Source: Flavobacterium tiangeerense (GTDB lineage Bacteria > Bacteroidota > Bacteroidia > Flavobacteriales > Flavobacteriaceae). From it: a stretch of DNA of 64,000 bases. The translations under genes were made by a program, and so were the position numbers. Every line of letters starts with the position of its first letter. Within the stretch, counting starts at the first letter, position 1. Below the pieces are notes generated by a model, which was given only the letters and a program-made list of their open reading frames with translations, was not told the origin of the DNA and made no database searches. Shown in pieces: positions 44,802 through 53,552 of this stretch. The DNA lies in NCBI RefSeq assembly GCF_007830355.1, contig NZ_VLKO01000006.1, forward strand, positions 124,001-188,000, read 5' to 3'.

Positions 44802-45587
44802 TTAATTTTCGTTTATAGGTTTCCCAATAGTGGCCAAAATTCCACCATCTACATATACAATTTGACCGTTTACAAAGTCACTAGCTTTTGAAGCTAAAAA
44901 AACAGCTGTACCTGCTAAATCTTCAGGATTTCCCCAACGTGCAGCTGGTGTTCTGTTGATTATAAAATCGTTAAACGGATGACCATCTACGCGTATAGGT
45001 TCTGTTTGTGTAGTGGCAAAATATCCCGGACCAATCCCATTAACTTGAATATTGTACTTTGCCCATTCTGTAGCTAAATTTCTAGTAAGCATCTTGAGTC
45101 CACCTTTTGCAGCAGCATAAGCAGATACGCTATTGCGTCCTAGCTCACTCATCATAGAACAAATGTTAATTATCTTGCCTTCTTGTCTTTCAATCATTTG
45201 TTTAGCAACAAGTTGAGACATAATAAACGGACCAACAAGATCTACATCAATCACCTTTCTAAAATCAGCAATAGGCATGTTAACAGCTAATTCTCTCTTA
45301 ATAATACCCGCATTGTTTATTAAAATATGAATTTCACCTTGCTCTTTTGTAATGCGTTCAAGATTTTCTGCTGCTGCATTCTCATCCGTAACATCAAATA
45401 AATAACCCGAAACGGTATATCCTTTTTGTGAATAATAGTTAAGAGCTTCTTCCATTTTAGAGGGTGTTGTTCCTGTAATGACAAGTGCTGCACCAGCTTG
45501 AGCGAGACCTTCGGCCATAGCCAAACCTAATCCGTGGGTTCCACCGGTAATCAAAGCTCTTTTTCCTTTTAAATCAAATAAATTCAT
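44802..45587 (-). CDS. kduD: 2-dehydro-3-deoxy-D-gluconate 5-dehydrogenase
   Basis: The 261-residue SDR reduces 2,5-diketo-3-deoxygluconate (DKII) to KDG with NADH or NADPH. It shows LKGKRALITGGTHGLGLAMA, NNAGIIKRELA, and the catalytic ICSMMSELGRNSVSAYAAAK with Tyr and Lys, then GPGYFATTQTEPIR. KduI lies 5 nt upstream, the classical pair in unsaturated uronate use. Substrate is inferred from the strong KduD signature NNAGIIKR and from context. It belongs to the same operon as uxaC, kdgF, kdgK and eda. Confidence 0.94.
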   Translation of the reverse strand: MNLFDLKGKRALITGGTHGLGLAMAEGLAQAGAALVITGTTPSKMEEALNYYSQKGYTVSGYLFDVTDENAAAENLERITKEQGEIHILINNAGIIKRELAVNMPIADFRKVIDVDLVGPFIMSQLVAKQMIERQEGKIINICSMMSELGRNSVSAYAAAKGGLKMLTRNLATEWAKYNIQVNGIGPGYFATTQTEPIRVDGHPFNDFIINRTPAARWGNPEDLAGTAVFLASKASDFVNGQIVYVDGGILATIGKPINEN

Positions 45588-45592
45588 AGGTA

Positions 45593-46429
45593 TTATCTTA
45601 GTTCATTAGGTGCTACAATATCCATATCTCCATAATCTAAATTCTCTCCTGCCATACCCCAAATAAAAGAGTAATTGCTTGTACCCGCACCTGAATGTAT
45701 AGACCACTCTGGTGATAAAACTGCTTGGTGATTTTGCATAAAAAGATGCCTTGTATTTTGTGGCTCTCCCATAAAATGACACACTGTTTGCGGAGCTTGA
45801 ATATCAAAATAAAAATAAGCTTCCATTCTGCGATCATGAGTATGAGCGGGCATGGTGTTCCAAACATTACCCGGTAACAACTCTGTTAGTCCCATTTGAA
45901 GTTGACAGGTTTGTACAATACTATTTACTATCAACTTATTTAGAATGCGTTTATTAGCTGTAATTTCATTTCCCAGCGGAATGATTTCTGCATTTTCTCT
46001 ACCAATTTTTTTAGTTGGATAACAAGTATGCGCTGGTGCCGAATTAATATAAAACAAGGCTTGTTGTCCATCAGCATTTGCAAAAAAAACCTCTTTACAA
46101 CCTTGGCCTACATAAAGTGCTTCCTTAGTATTCAATTCATAGACAACTCCATCAACGGTTACAACTCCGGCTCCACCTACATTGATTATTCCCAATTCTC
46201 TCCTATCTAAAAAGTTTTCAGACTTTAAATACGGAATTGTTTCTAATTTTAAGCTTGATTGTACTGGCATAACTCCACCAACAACATACCGATCATACAT
46301 GGAATACGTAAGCTGAATTTCATCAGGAACAAATATATTTTCTATTAAAAACTGTTCTCTCAATTCATCGGTTCCATACTTTTTAAAATCAGTAGGATTG
46401 GTTGCATATCTAAAAGAAAAATTTGTCAT
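45593..46429 (-). CDS. kduI: 5-dehydro-4-deoxy-D-glucuronate isomerase
   Basis: The 278-residue protein is a KduI-type double cupin, which isomerises DKI to DKII. It starts with the family phrase FSFRYATNPTDFKKYGTDEL REQFL, continues with RYVVGGVMPV and the metal-binding PAHTHDRRMEAYFYFD, and ends with SPEWSIHSGAGTSNYSFIWG. Glutamate and histidines that bind zinc are intact. It is the first gene of the uronate operon. Its operator and promoter (46444-46489) leave a leader of only about 20 nt. Confidence 0.96.
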   Translation of the reverse strand: MTNFSFRYATNPTDFKKYGTDELREQFLIENIFVPDEIQLTYSMYDRYVVGGVMPVQSSLKLETIPYLKSENFLDRRELGIINVGGAGVVTVDGVVYELNTKEALYVGQGCKEVFFANADGQQALFYINSAPAHTCYPTKKIGRENAEIIPLGNEITANKRILNKLIVNSIVQTCQLQMGLTELLPGNVWNTMPAHTHDRRMEAYFYFDIQAPQTVCHFMGEPQNTRHLFMQNHQAVLSPEWSIHSGAGTSNYSFIWGMAGENLDYGDMDIVAPNELR

Positions 46430-46443
46430 GTATTATTTTTTTA

Positions 46444-46489
46444 TGTAATCGATTGCACAAAGGTACTTGATAATATAAAACTTTGGCAA
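46444..46489 (-). promoter_or_regulatory. LacI-type operator and promoter of the kduI operon
   Basis: On the minus strand: TTG at -33 (46487-46489), a 21-nt spacer, -7 box TACCTTTG (46458-46465), and directly the 14-bp operator TGCAATCGATTACA (46444-46457). The start codon is 15 nt beyond. Same geometry as the sites at 35844 and 48063. Confidence 0.82.
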
Positions 46490-46517
46490 CATAGTTTATA
46501 AATATTTTTAATTTGAA

Positions 46518-47963
46518 CTACAGAGAGGTAATAGGACTGTATTTAGGAACCAACGACTTCATTACTATCCAGCCCGTTAAATAACACACAGCACAGATTG
46601 AAAAAATAATAAAATATCCAGCCTCAATACCTTTGAAACCCATAAAAATCATATTCGTTTCTTTTGAGTAATCAAATAAAACTCCAGAACCTTTATTTAT
46701 TAATGTCGATCCAATTCCACCTGCAAGACCACCTATTCCTGTTATGGTAGCAATGGCTTTTTTAGGAAACATATCTCCCACAGTTGTAAAAATATTAGCA
46801 GACCACGATTGATGTGCCGCTCCTGAAATCCCAATAATAATTACTGGAAGCCAATAACTAATATGCCCAAGTGGTTGCGCTATGAGTGCTAAAAGTGGAA
46901 AAAAAGCAAATATAAGCATGGCTTTCATTCTGCCCTCATAAGGATTCATTCCTTTCTTTTCTACGAAATAAGTAGGCAACCAACCACCAATAATTGATAA
47001 TAATGTAATCATATAAAGCACAAACAATGGCAATGCTGATTGTGTTGAATCCATATTATAAACAGAACTTAAATAGGCTGGTGTCCAAAATAAGAAAAAC
47101 CACCAAACTCCATCAGTCATGAATTTTCCAAAAGCAAATGCCCAAGTTTGCTTATATTTAAAACAATCACTCAAAGAAACTTTTGTTGTAGTCTCAGGAA
47201 CATAGCCCGCTAGTTTACTATCGGCAATATCATCTTGTTGAATGTATTCTAACTCCGCTTGTGAAACTTTAGGATGCTTTTCAGGTTTATCATACATAAA
47301 AACCCAGAAACCCATCCATACAAAACCAAGTGCACCAATAATTATGAAAGCCATTTCCCAACCAAATGCTTTAGCAATAAACGGAATGGAGATTGGAGCT
47401 GCTAAGGCACCTACTGTTGCACCAGCATTAAAAATACTGGTTGAAAAAGCTCTATCTTTCTTAGGGAAATACTCTGCCGTAGTTTTTATTGCAGCAGGAA
47501 AATTACCAGCCTCACCCACCGCTAAAACAAATCGGGCAAAAATAAATAAGGTTACACTAACATTTATGATTAATCCCGTGTCATTGACTGTTTTTAAAGT
47601 TTCTTTTGCGCCTTCAAATCCCACAAACCAATTGCCAGTGATAATTCCCGAAGTGGCAATACCACAAAAAGCATGCAAGCAAGCACCAAATGACCAAATT
47701 CCGATAGCCCACAAAAAACCTTTTTTGGTATCCATCCAGTCCACAAAACGACCTGCAAACAACAATGAAACCGCATAAAAAATAGAGAATAAAGCTGTTA
47801 TGTTTCCGTAATCATTATTAGTCCAATGAAATTCTGGTGCTATAAATTCACTCCAAGTCAAGGATAAAACTTGTCTGTCTAGATAATTAATTGTTGTTGC
47901 AAAAAATAGCAATCCACAAATTGACCAACGATAGCTTCCAATTTTATTACTTTTTTGATTCAT
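46518..47963 (-). CDS. exuT: MFS hexuronate transporter
   Basis: The 481-residue protein has about twelve hydrophobic helices and belongs to the anion:cation symporter branch of the MFS that includes ExuT. Its first helices carry ICGLLFFATTINYLDRQVLS and SIFYAVSLLFAGRFVDWMDT, a motif-A-like loop. It should import galacturonate or short uronates across the inner membrane with protons. It has its own promoter and LacI-type operator, 89 nt from the kduI start on the 3' side. Uronate specificity is inferred from family and context. Lengthwise it is slightly longer than E. coli ExuT, owing to an extra loop near residues 95-135. Confidence 0.9.
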   Translation of the reverse strand: MNQKSNKIGSYRWSICGLLFFATTINYLDRQVLSLTWSEFIAPEFHWTNNDYGNITALFSIFYAVSLLFAGRFVDWMDTKKGFLWAIGIWSFGACLHAFCGIATSGIITGNWFVGFEGAKETLKTVNDTGLIINVSVTLFIFARFVLAVGEAGNFPAAIKTTAEYFPKKDRAFSTSIFNAGATVGALAAPISIPFIAKAFGWEMAFIIIGALGFVWMGFWVFMYDKPEKHPKVSQAELEYIQQDDIADSKLAGYVPETTTKVSLSDCFKYKQTWAFAFGKFMTDGVWWFFLFWTPAYLSSVYNMDSTQSALPLFVLYMITLLSIIGGWLPTYFVEKKGMNPYEGRMKAMLIFAFFPLLALIAQPLGHISYWLPVIIIGISGAAHQSWSANIFTTVGDMFPKKAIATITGIGGLAGGIGSTLINKGSGVLFDYSKETNMIFMGFKGIEAGYFIIFSICAVCYLTGWIVMKSLVPKYSPITSL

Positions 47964-48062
47964 ATTGTTGTAGATATGATTTATTATATTAATTCCTGAT
48001 TATTGAGCGATGAAACATTTTACCAATAACTATTTAAACTTTAAAAAAATAAAAATATAAAA

Positions 48063-48107
48063 TGTAATCGATTGCACAAATATAGATGTAAAAAATGATT
48101 ATCCAAA
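48063..48107 (-). promoter_or_regulatory. LacI-type operator and promoter of the MFS uronate transporter
   Basis: On the minus strand: TTTG at -33 (48104-48107), a 19-nt spacer, -7 box TATATTTG (48077-48084), and directly the operator TGCAATCGATTACA (48063-48076). The gene starts at 47963, leaving a leader of about 95 nt. Confidence 0.83.
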
Positions 48108-48809
48108 TTAATTACATATAATTTTAAATAAACAACTCAAAAAAATGTATTAATTAAAAATAACAATAAACAAATACATATTTTATAAGTTAACTGTTAA
48201 TAAAGGTAAATACAAGCCTTTCAGCGACATCAATATACTTTAGAAAAAAAACCAAATAGTGATATTTTATTTGAGTATTTTTATAACTGCCCAATACATT
48301 AAAATACAAAGCAATAGCGTACTAACTACTTTAAATAAATAAGTATTTGCTATCACAAATAGAAAATGAAAAAAACTAAAAATGTTAAACTCTCGTAAAT
48401 GAACCTATAAAGTGAAACAGTACTGTCTACTTTGTCAAATTGGATCCATTAGTACATGTTATCATTTAAAGAAAGTGAATGTATTGATAAATAAATGAGT
48501 ATTTATTTAATATAAGTTCATTGAAATATTGGGAATTGTCGAATTAAAAGCTAAATCAACAATATTTTAGATTGTCTATATAATTATTATATCTTTGCGC
48601 AAAATTTGGAATAGAGTTTGAAGTACTGAATTCTAAATTGTAAAATGAATTGCATCTCCGTAGCATTATTTTTTAGTTATATAAGTTAAAATATTTATAA
48701 TTAATAAGTTAATAATAATACGTTATTGATGAAAATTCACTGACAACTTTAAAAATTAAATTTTAAACTAAATAGATTTTATAACCAATACTAATTAAAG
48801 AATTTCAAA
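48108..48809. other. long A+T-rich intergenic stretch before the DUF547 gene
   Basis: About 700 bases hold no gene I can support. A -7-like box TATCTTTG at 48590-48597, with a TTG only 15 nt upstream, could start a long leader (about 200 nt) for the DUF547 operon. No riboswitch or RNA fold is recognised. Confidence 0.4.
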
Positions 48810-49529
48810 ATGAAAAAAATTATTTTAACGCTTTGTTTTTTTGGCTTGACATTGATTTCAAAAGCTCAAACAACAGAATTATTTTTTGAACAGGCAACGA
48901 TGTTCTTGAAGAAAAATGTAACTCCAGAGGGTAAAGTAGATTACTTTTCAATCAAAAAAAGTCCTGGAGAACTTGTTTATATTTTGAGTAATATAGAAAA
49001 ACTAGACACTAAATTTAGCGATAAAAAAGTAGCAAAAGCATTCTGGATTAATGTATACAATTTACGTGTCATTAAAAGTGTCGTTGATAAATTCCCAATT
49101 GAGTCAGTTGAAAAAGTTCCAGGATTTTTTAGTACTGAAACTTTTTTAGTAGGTAATCAAGAACTAACTCTAGATGATATTGAAAATGTAATCTTGAGAG
49201 ATTTGTTTTTTGACCCTGCTATTCATTTTGCATTAACAAGTGCAGCAAATGGTGGAGCGCCACTATTAAACACTGCTTATTTACCTACAACAGTAGACGA
49301 GCAAATTAAATCAAGAGCCACATTAGTAATTAATTCAAAATATTACTTTTATGTTGACAAAGAAAATAAAACTATTGAGTTACCAAAAATATTCGAATGG
49401 TACAAAAAAGATTTTGCAGTAAACTATTTTAATGAAATTGATTTTATCAATCTATTTTTAGAGAAAAAAATTGATAATAAATTAACTGTAAAAACTTACG
49501 ATTTTGATTGGAATTTAAATAAAATATAA
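48810..49529 (+). CDS. DUF547 domain secreted protein
   Basis: The 239-residue protein has a signal peptide (MKKIILTLCFFGLTLISKAQ). A DUF547 domain follows, with the family phrases KAFWINVYNLRVIKSVVDKF, LTLDDIENVILRDLF and IHFALTSAANGGAPLLNTAY. DUF547 is a conserved domain of unknown biochemical function, found in bacteria and plants. The gene leads a run with a repeat protein and glycosyltransferases, which suggests a part in envelope glycan metabolism; that is inference from position only. Confidence 0.88.
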   Translation: MKKIILTLCFFGLTLISKAQTTELFFEQATMFLKKNVTPEGKVDYFSIKKSPGELVYILSNIEKLDTKFSDKKVAKAFWINVYNLRVIKSVVDKFPIESVEKVPGFFSTETFLVGNQELTLDDIENVILRDLFFDPAIHFALTSAANGGAPLLNTAYLPTTVDEQIKSRATLVINSKYYFYVDKENKTIELPKIFEWYKKDFAVNYFNEIDFINLFLEKKIDNKLTVKTYDFDWNLNKI

Positions 49530-49570
49530 TCCTATATGGCCCTACCGCTGTGTAGGGCAAATAGAATTAT

Positions 49571-49969
49571 ATGAAAAAAATATATTATATTATTTCAGTA
49601 CTTTTTTTACTATGTTTTACACCTGTACAAGCACAAAAAACATATTTAAAAAATTATTACGATAATGGAAAAATAAGTTCTGAAGGTTGGATCAACCTAA
49701 ATAAAAAAACAGATTACTGGTTCTTTTACCATAAAAACGGTAACAAAAAAGAAGAAGGACATTACTTTAATGATAAAAAAACAAAGTGGTGGATTGTATA
49801 TGATGTCAACGGTAAAATTCAAAGAAAAATTGAATTTAATAACAATCTTGAAAATGGTTTAAGTATTTTTTACAACGATGGTAAAATTTACAAAGCTGCA
49901 AGATACAATGCCGGATTAAAAATAAAAGAATGGACATCAATAGCGAGTTATAAAAAAGACAATCCATAA
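49571..49969 (+). CDS. YwqK-like (MORN-type repeat) secreted protein
   Basis: The 132-residue product has a signal peptide (MKKIYYIISVLFLLCFTPVQ) and tandem MORN-like repeats of about 23 residues: KNYYDNGKISSEGWINLNKK, FFYHKNGNKKEEGHYFNDKK, then further units with VYDVNGKIQ and FYNDGKIYKA. This matches the YwqK/antitoxin-like repeat family, but no toxin partner is nearby, so a toxin-antitoxin role is not supported. It ends 4 nt before the first glycosyltransferase, so it belongs to that operon. Confidence 0.85.
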   Translation: MKKIYYIISVLFLLCFTPVQAQKTYLKNYYDNGKISSEGWINLNKKTDYWFFYHKNGNKKEEGHYFNDKKTKWWIVYDVNGKIQRKIEFNNNLENGLSIFYNDGKIYKAARYNAGLKIKEWTSIASYKKDNP

Positions 49970-49973
49970 AACA

Positions 49974-50663
49974 ATGAAAATAATTAAAGTAATCATACCC
50001 GCATATAATGAGGAACATGCTATTGAACATGTTATTCATGAAATTCCAAGTTATGTGTCAGAAATTATTGTAGTCAATAACAACTCCACTGATCAGACAG
50101 TAGCGGTAGCCCAAAAAGCTGGCGCTACTGTATTATCAGAAAACAGAAAAGGATATGGTCATGCCTGTTTAAAAGGTCTTGATTACATAAATACTACTCC
50201 CAACACACCCGATATAGTTGTTTTTCTTGACGGTGACTACTCAGATTATCCTGAAGATCTTTCTAAATTAATTGCTCCCATCTTAAATAACACGGCTGAT
50301 TTTGTCATTGGCGCAAGAGTCCCTGAGTTAAGAGAAGATGGTTCAATGACACCACAACAAATTTTTGGAAATAAATTAGCCACTGTGTTAATGCGTCTTT
50401 TTTTTAGATCTAAATTTACTGATCTAGGTCCGTTTAGAGCCATAAGATATGATACTTTACAGTCACTCAACATGGTAGACAAAACCTATGGTTGGACTGT
50501 TGAAATGCAATTGAAAGTACTTAAAAAAAATATCAGCTATACTGAAATCCCTGTTCGCTACAAAAATAGAATTGGAGTTTCAAAAGTATCCGGTACTGTA
50601 AAAGGGACTATTATGGCAGGAGTTAAAATTATTAGTTGGATCATTAAATACGCTTTCAAATAA
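49974..50663 (+). CDS. GT2 family glycosyltransferase, dolichol-phosphate-mannose-synthase-like
   Basis: The 229-residue enzyme has the GT-A fold of family 2: IKVIIPAYNEEHAIEHVIHE, IVVNNNSTDQTVAVAQKAGA, the metal-binding VFLDGDYSDYPED and FVIGARVPELRE. It closely follows the polyprenyl-phosphate sugar synthases, which make a lipid-linked mannose or glucose donor on the cytoplasmic face. No C-terminal membrane helices are seen. The start is 4 nt after the preceding gene, and the next gene begins 1 nt after its stop. Its product could feed the GT-C transferase at 52188. Confidence 0.88.
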   Translation: MKIIKVIIPAYNEEHAIEHVIHEIPSYVSEIIVVNNNSTDQTVAVAQKAGATVLSENRKGYGHACLKGLDYINTTPNTPDIVVFLDGDYSDYPEDLSKLIAPILNNTADFVIGARVPELREDGSMTPQQIFGNKLATVLMRLFFRSKFTDLGPFRAIRYDTLQSLNMVDKTYGWTVEMQLKVLKKNISYTEIPVRYKNRIGVSKVSGTVKGTIMAGVKIISWIIKYAFK

Positions 50664-50664
50664 T

Positions 50665-52146
50665 ATGTTAGTACTATCTTACATCATCCTATTTTTTTAT
50701 AGTGTATCTATTATATTAATCTTCTTTTACGGCCTTTCTCAATTGAACTTATTGGTTAATTACCTTAAAAGTTCTAAGAAAATTTTAAAATCGAATCAAT
50801 TTGATTTTAATGACCCAAATGAAATTCCAAAAGTTACCATTCAACTACCTATTTATAATGAAAAATATGTGGTAGAACGCTTGTTGCATACTATTTCTAA
50901 TTTAGAATATCCAAAAGACAAATTAGACATTCAAGTATTAGACGATAGCACTGACGAAAGTTTAACCGAAAATATTCATATTGTAAATGAATTAGCTGCA
51001 ACTGGTTTAAACATAAAACACATTACCCGAAGCAATAGAATCGGTTTTAAGGCAGGTGCACTGAAAGAAGGTTTAAGAACTGCTGAAGGCGAATTTATTG
51101 TAATTTTTGATGCTGATTTTGTGCCACAAAAAGAGTGGTTGTTGCAAACTATTCCGCATTTTAAAGATCCAAAAATTGGTGTGGTACAAACTAGATGGGG
51201 ACACCTAAATAGAGATTATTCCATATTAACAAAAATTCAAGCATTTGCACTTGATGCTCATTTCACATTAGAACAAGTAGGCCGAAATTCACAGTCTCAT
51301 TTTATAAATTTTAACGGCACTGCAGGTGTATGGCGAAAATCTTGTATTATTGATGCTGGAAACTGGGAAAGCGATACTTTAACCGAAGACTTAGATTTAA
51401 GTTACAGAGCACAATTAAAAAACTGGAAATTCAAATATTTACTTGATGTAGTTACACCCGCAGAACTACCCGTAATTATAAGTGCTGCCCGTTCTCAACA
51501 ATTTCGTTGGAATAAAGGTGGCGCTGAAAATTTTGTAAAAATGAATCAGCGTATCATTAGCGCAACAAATATCAATTTTAAAACAAAAATTCATGGCTTA
51601 CTTCATTTACTAAATAGTTCTATGTTTTTATTTGTTTTTACAATGGCACTGTTTAGTGTACCTGTTTTGTTTATAAAAAGTTGGTTCCCGCAACTGGAAG
51701 TTTTTTTTAAAATTTTAGCATTTTTTGTATTTACCTCAGTTGTTTTTTTCACTTGTTATTGGTTTACCTACAAAAAAATATATGGTGGAGGATTTGTAAA
51801 TTTCATCAAATACATTGGTTTATTTTTTACATTTTATAGCATTGCCATGGGTTTTACGTTTCATAATACCATTGCAGTTGTTCAAGGGCTTATTGGAAAA
51901 AAAAGTGATTTTATCCGTACTCCTAAGTTTAACATTGAAAGCTTAAAAGAGAAATGGAAACAAAACACTTATATAAATAAAAAGATATCAAAAAATATCA
52001 TCATTGAAAGCCTGCTACTACTCTATTTCCTTTTTGGGATTTATAGTGGAATTCAATTAAATGACTATGGATTACTTCCGTTTCATATTATGCTGTCCTT
52101 TGGATATGGGTTTGTGATTGTTAATTCTTTCCGAATTGGAAACTAA
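50665..52146 (+). CDS. processive-type GT2 membrane glycosyltransferase
   Basis: The 493-residue protein has an N-terminal membrane helix, a GT2 catalytic domain (about 45-300) and three or four C-terminal helices. Motifs follow cellulose-synthase-like enzymes: VTIQLPIYNEKYVVERLLHT, LDDSTDES, IVIFDADFVPQ (DxD), the TEDLDLSYRA acceptor motif, and QQFRWNKGGAENF (QxxRW). Such enzymes polymerise or add sugars at the inner membrane (for example mannan or glucomannan synthases). The acceptor and sugar are unknown. It is coupled to the preceding glycosyltransferase by a 1-nt gap. Confidence 0.88.
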   Translation: MLVLSYIILFFYSVSIILIFFYGLSQLNLLVNYLKSSKKILKSNQFDFNDPNEIPKVTIQLPIYNEKYVVERLLHTISNLEYPKDKLDIQVLDDSTDESLTENIHIVNELAATGLNIKHITRSNRIGFKAGALKEGLRTAEGEFIVIFDADFVPQKEWLLQTIPHFKDPKIGVVQTRWGHLNRDYSILTKIQAFALDAHFTLEQVGRNSQSHFINFNGTAGVWRKSCIIDAGNWESDTLTEDLDLSYRAQLKNWKFKYLLDVVTPAELPVIISAARSQQFRWNKGGAENFVKMNQRIISATNINFKTKIHGLLHLLNSSMFLFVFTMALFSVPVLFIKSWFPQLEVFFKILAFFVFTSVVFFTCYWFTYKKIYGGGFVNFIKYIGLFFTFYSIAMGFTFHNTIAVVQGLIGKKSDFIRTPKFNIESLKEKWKQNTYINKKISKNIIIESLLLLYFLFGIYSGIQLNDYGLLPFHIMLSFGYGFVIVNSFRIGN

Positions 52147-52187
52147 AATGTAATTCCATTATTTAAAATTTTATTCGCTTACGCAAA

Positions 52188-53552
52188 ATGAAAGCACTTA
52201 GTAACTCATGTAAACTTTATACACTATTGAGCGCTCTATGCTATACCTACATAGGCTATTTCATGGAGCGAAAAGATTTTGTTGTTTTACTTTTATTATT
52301 TGGTGTTTTATTTTTCTCGTTTGTAAAAATCATTCAGGAGCAAAAAGAAAACGCCAGCTATTTACTTGGTTTAGGCCTTTGTTTAAGAATCCTATTTGCA
52401 TTTGCCTTACCTAATCTTTCTCAGGATTTCTTCAGATTTATTTGGGACGGGCGCATACTCTTAGAAGGATTTAATCCTTACACCAATTTACCCAATGATT
52501 TAATTGTTAACCCCAATTTTAATATTGCTCAGGCACAGGAATTAATTAAATCTATGGGGAGTCTCAGTGCGTCTCATTTTTCAAATTACCCACCGATTAA
52601 CCAACTTTTTTTTGTGATCGCGGGCATATTTGGTACCCAATCCATAGTTGTGGCAACCGTTGTTTTGCGATGCATTATCATTGCAGCCGATTTTGGTACA
52701 GCTATTTTTGGAGCAAGATTATTACAATCAATGGGTTTCGAAAAGTATAAAATATACTGGTACATATTAAATCCATTGGTACTTATAGAACTCACAGGAA
52801 ATTTACATTTTGAAGGTGTTATGCTGTTCTTTTTCATATGGGGTATCTATTTATTACACCAAAACAAGTGGAAAACGGCTGCAGTAGCAATAGCCTTATC
52901 AATTGCAACTAAACTCTTGCCACTTATACTACTTCCATTATTTTTTCAAAAATTAGGATGGAAAAAAAGTTTTGTATTTTATGCCTTAGTTATTGGCATT
53001 AACATACTACTTTTCTTGCCGTTTTTATCAACCGCAATGGTTGCGAATTATTCAAATACAATTGCTTTATGGTTTGTAAATTTTGAATTTAATGCCAGTT
53101 TCTATTACATCATCAGAGAAATAGGTTTTTACTATAAAGGGTATAATATCATTCATAGCACCGGAAAAGTTATCCCAATTCTAATCGTATTCTTTATCAT
53201 CTTACAGTCCTTTTTTGGCAAAAATAAAACCACACCCGAATTATTAAAAAGTATATTACTTGTGCTAAGTATTTACTTTTTTGTATCTACAACAATACAT
53301 CCGTGGTATGTGATAAATCTTGTTCTAGTCTCGGTTTTCACAAAATATAAATTCCCAATTGTATGGAGTTTTACAGTTGTATTGAGCTATTTTGCTTACT
53401 CTGGTCAAATATTCAAAGAGAATTTAATGCTTATTGCTATTGAATATTTAATTGTTTTTTGGTTTATGTTTCGTGAATTAAACATTAGACCCTTAGAAGT
53501 TTATAAAAGATTACAATCTAAATTTTCAAATTCATTTTCTATAAAAACTTAA
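52188..53552 (+). CDS. GT-C type polytopic mannosyltransferase-like protein
   Basis: The 454-residue membrane protein has about eleven hydrophobic segments. An early loop carries the acidic motif QDFFRFIWDGRILLEGFNPY, typical of the GT-C transferases that use polyprenyl-phosphate sugars. Other conserved-looking parts are HFSNYPPINQLFFV, YILNPLVLIELTGNLHFEGV and TIHPWYVINLVL. It resembles bacterial mannosyltransferases related to PIG-M and GT87. The lipid-linked donor would come from the gene at 49974. Its stop codon overlaps that of the converging transporter gene. Confidence 0.8.
   Translation: MKALSNSCKLYTLLSALCYTYIGYFMERKDFVVLLLLFGVLFFSFVKIIQEQKENASYLLGLGLCLRILFAFALPNLSQDFFRFIWDGRILLEGFNPYTNLPNDLIVNPNFNIAQAQELIKSMGSLSASHFSNYPPINQLFFVIAGIFGTQSIVVATVVLRCIIIAADFGTAIFGARLLQSMGFEKYKIYWYILNPLVLIELTGNLHFEGVMLFFFIWGIYLLHQNKWKTAAVAIALSIATKLLPLILLPLFFQKLGWKKSFVFYALVIGINILLFLPFLSTAMVANYSNTIALWFVNFEFNASFYYIIREIGFYYKGYNIIHSTGKVIPILIVFFIILQSFFGKNKTTPELLKSILLVLSIYFFVSTTIHPWYVINLVLVSVFTKYKFPIVWSFTVVLSYFAYSGQIFKENLMLIAIEYLIVFWFMFRELNIRPLEVYKRLQSKFSNSFSIKT

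Noticed and set aside
47242..47778. 178-codon open frame on the plus strand inside the MFS gene
   Set aside because: It is antisense to a gene with complete family homology, has low-complexity composition typical of a shadow frame and no promoter.
35844..48076. The palindromic sites as CcpA-type catabolite (cre) boxes
   Set aside because: They resemble cre loosely because all LacI-family sites do, but they occur only before pectin genes here and a local LacI-family gene is present; CcpA is not known in Bacteroidota.
49571..49969. YwqK-like gene as part of a toxin-antitoxin system
   Set aside because: The name antitoxin is a database habit for this repeat family; no toxin-like gene is adjacent and the product has a signal peptide.
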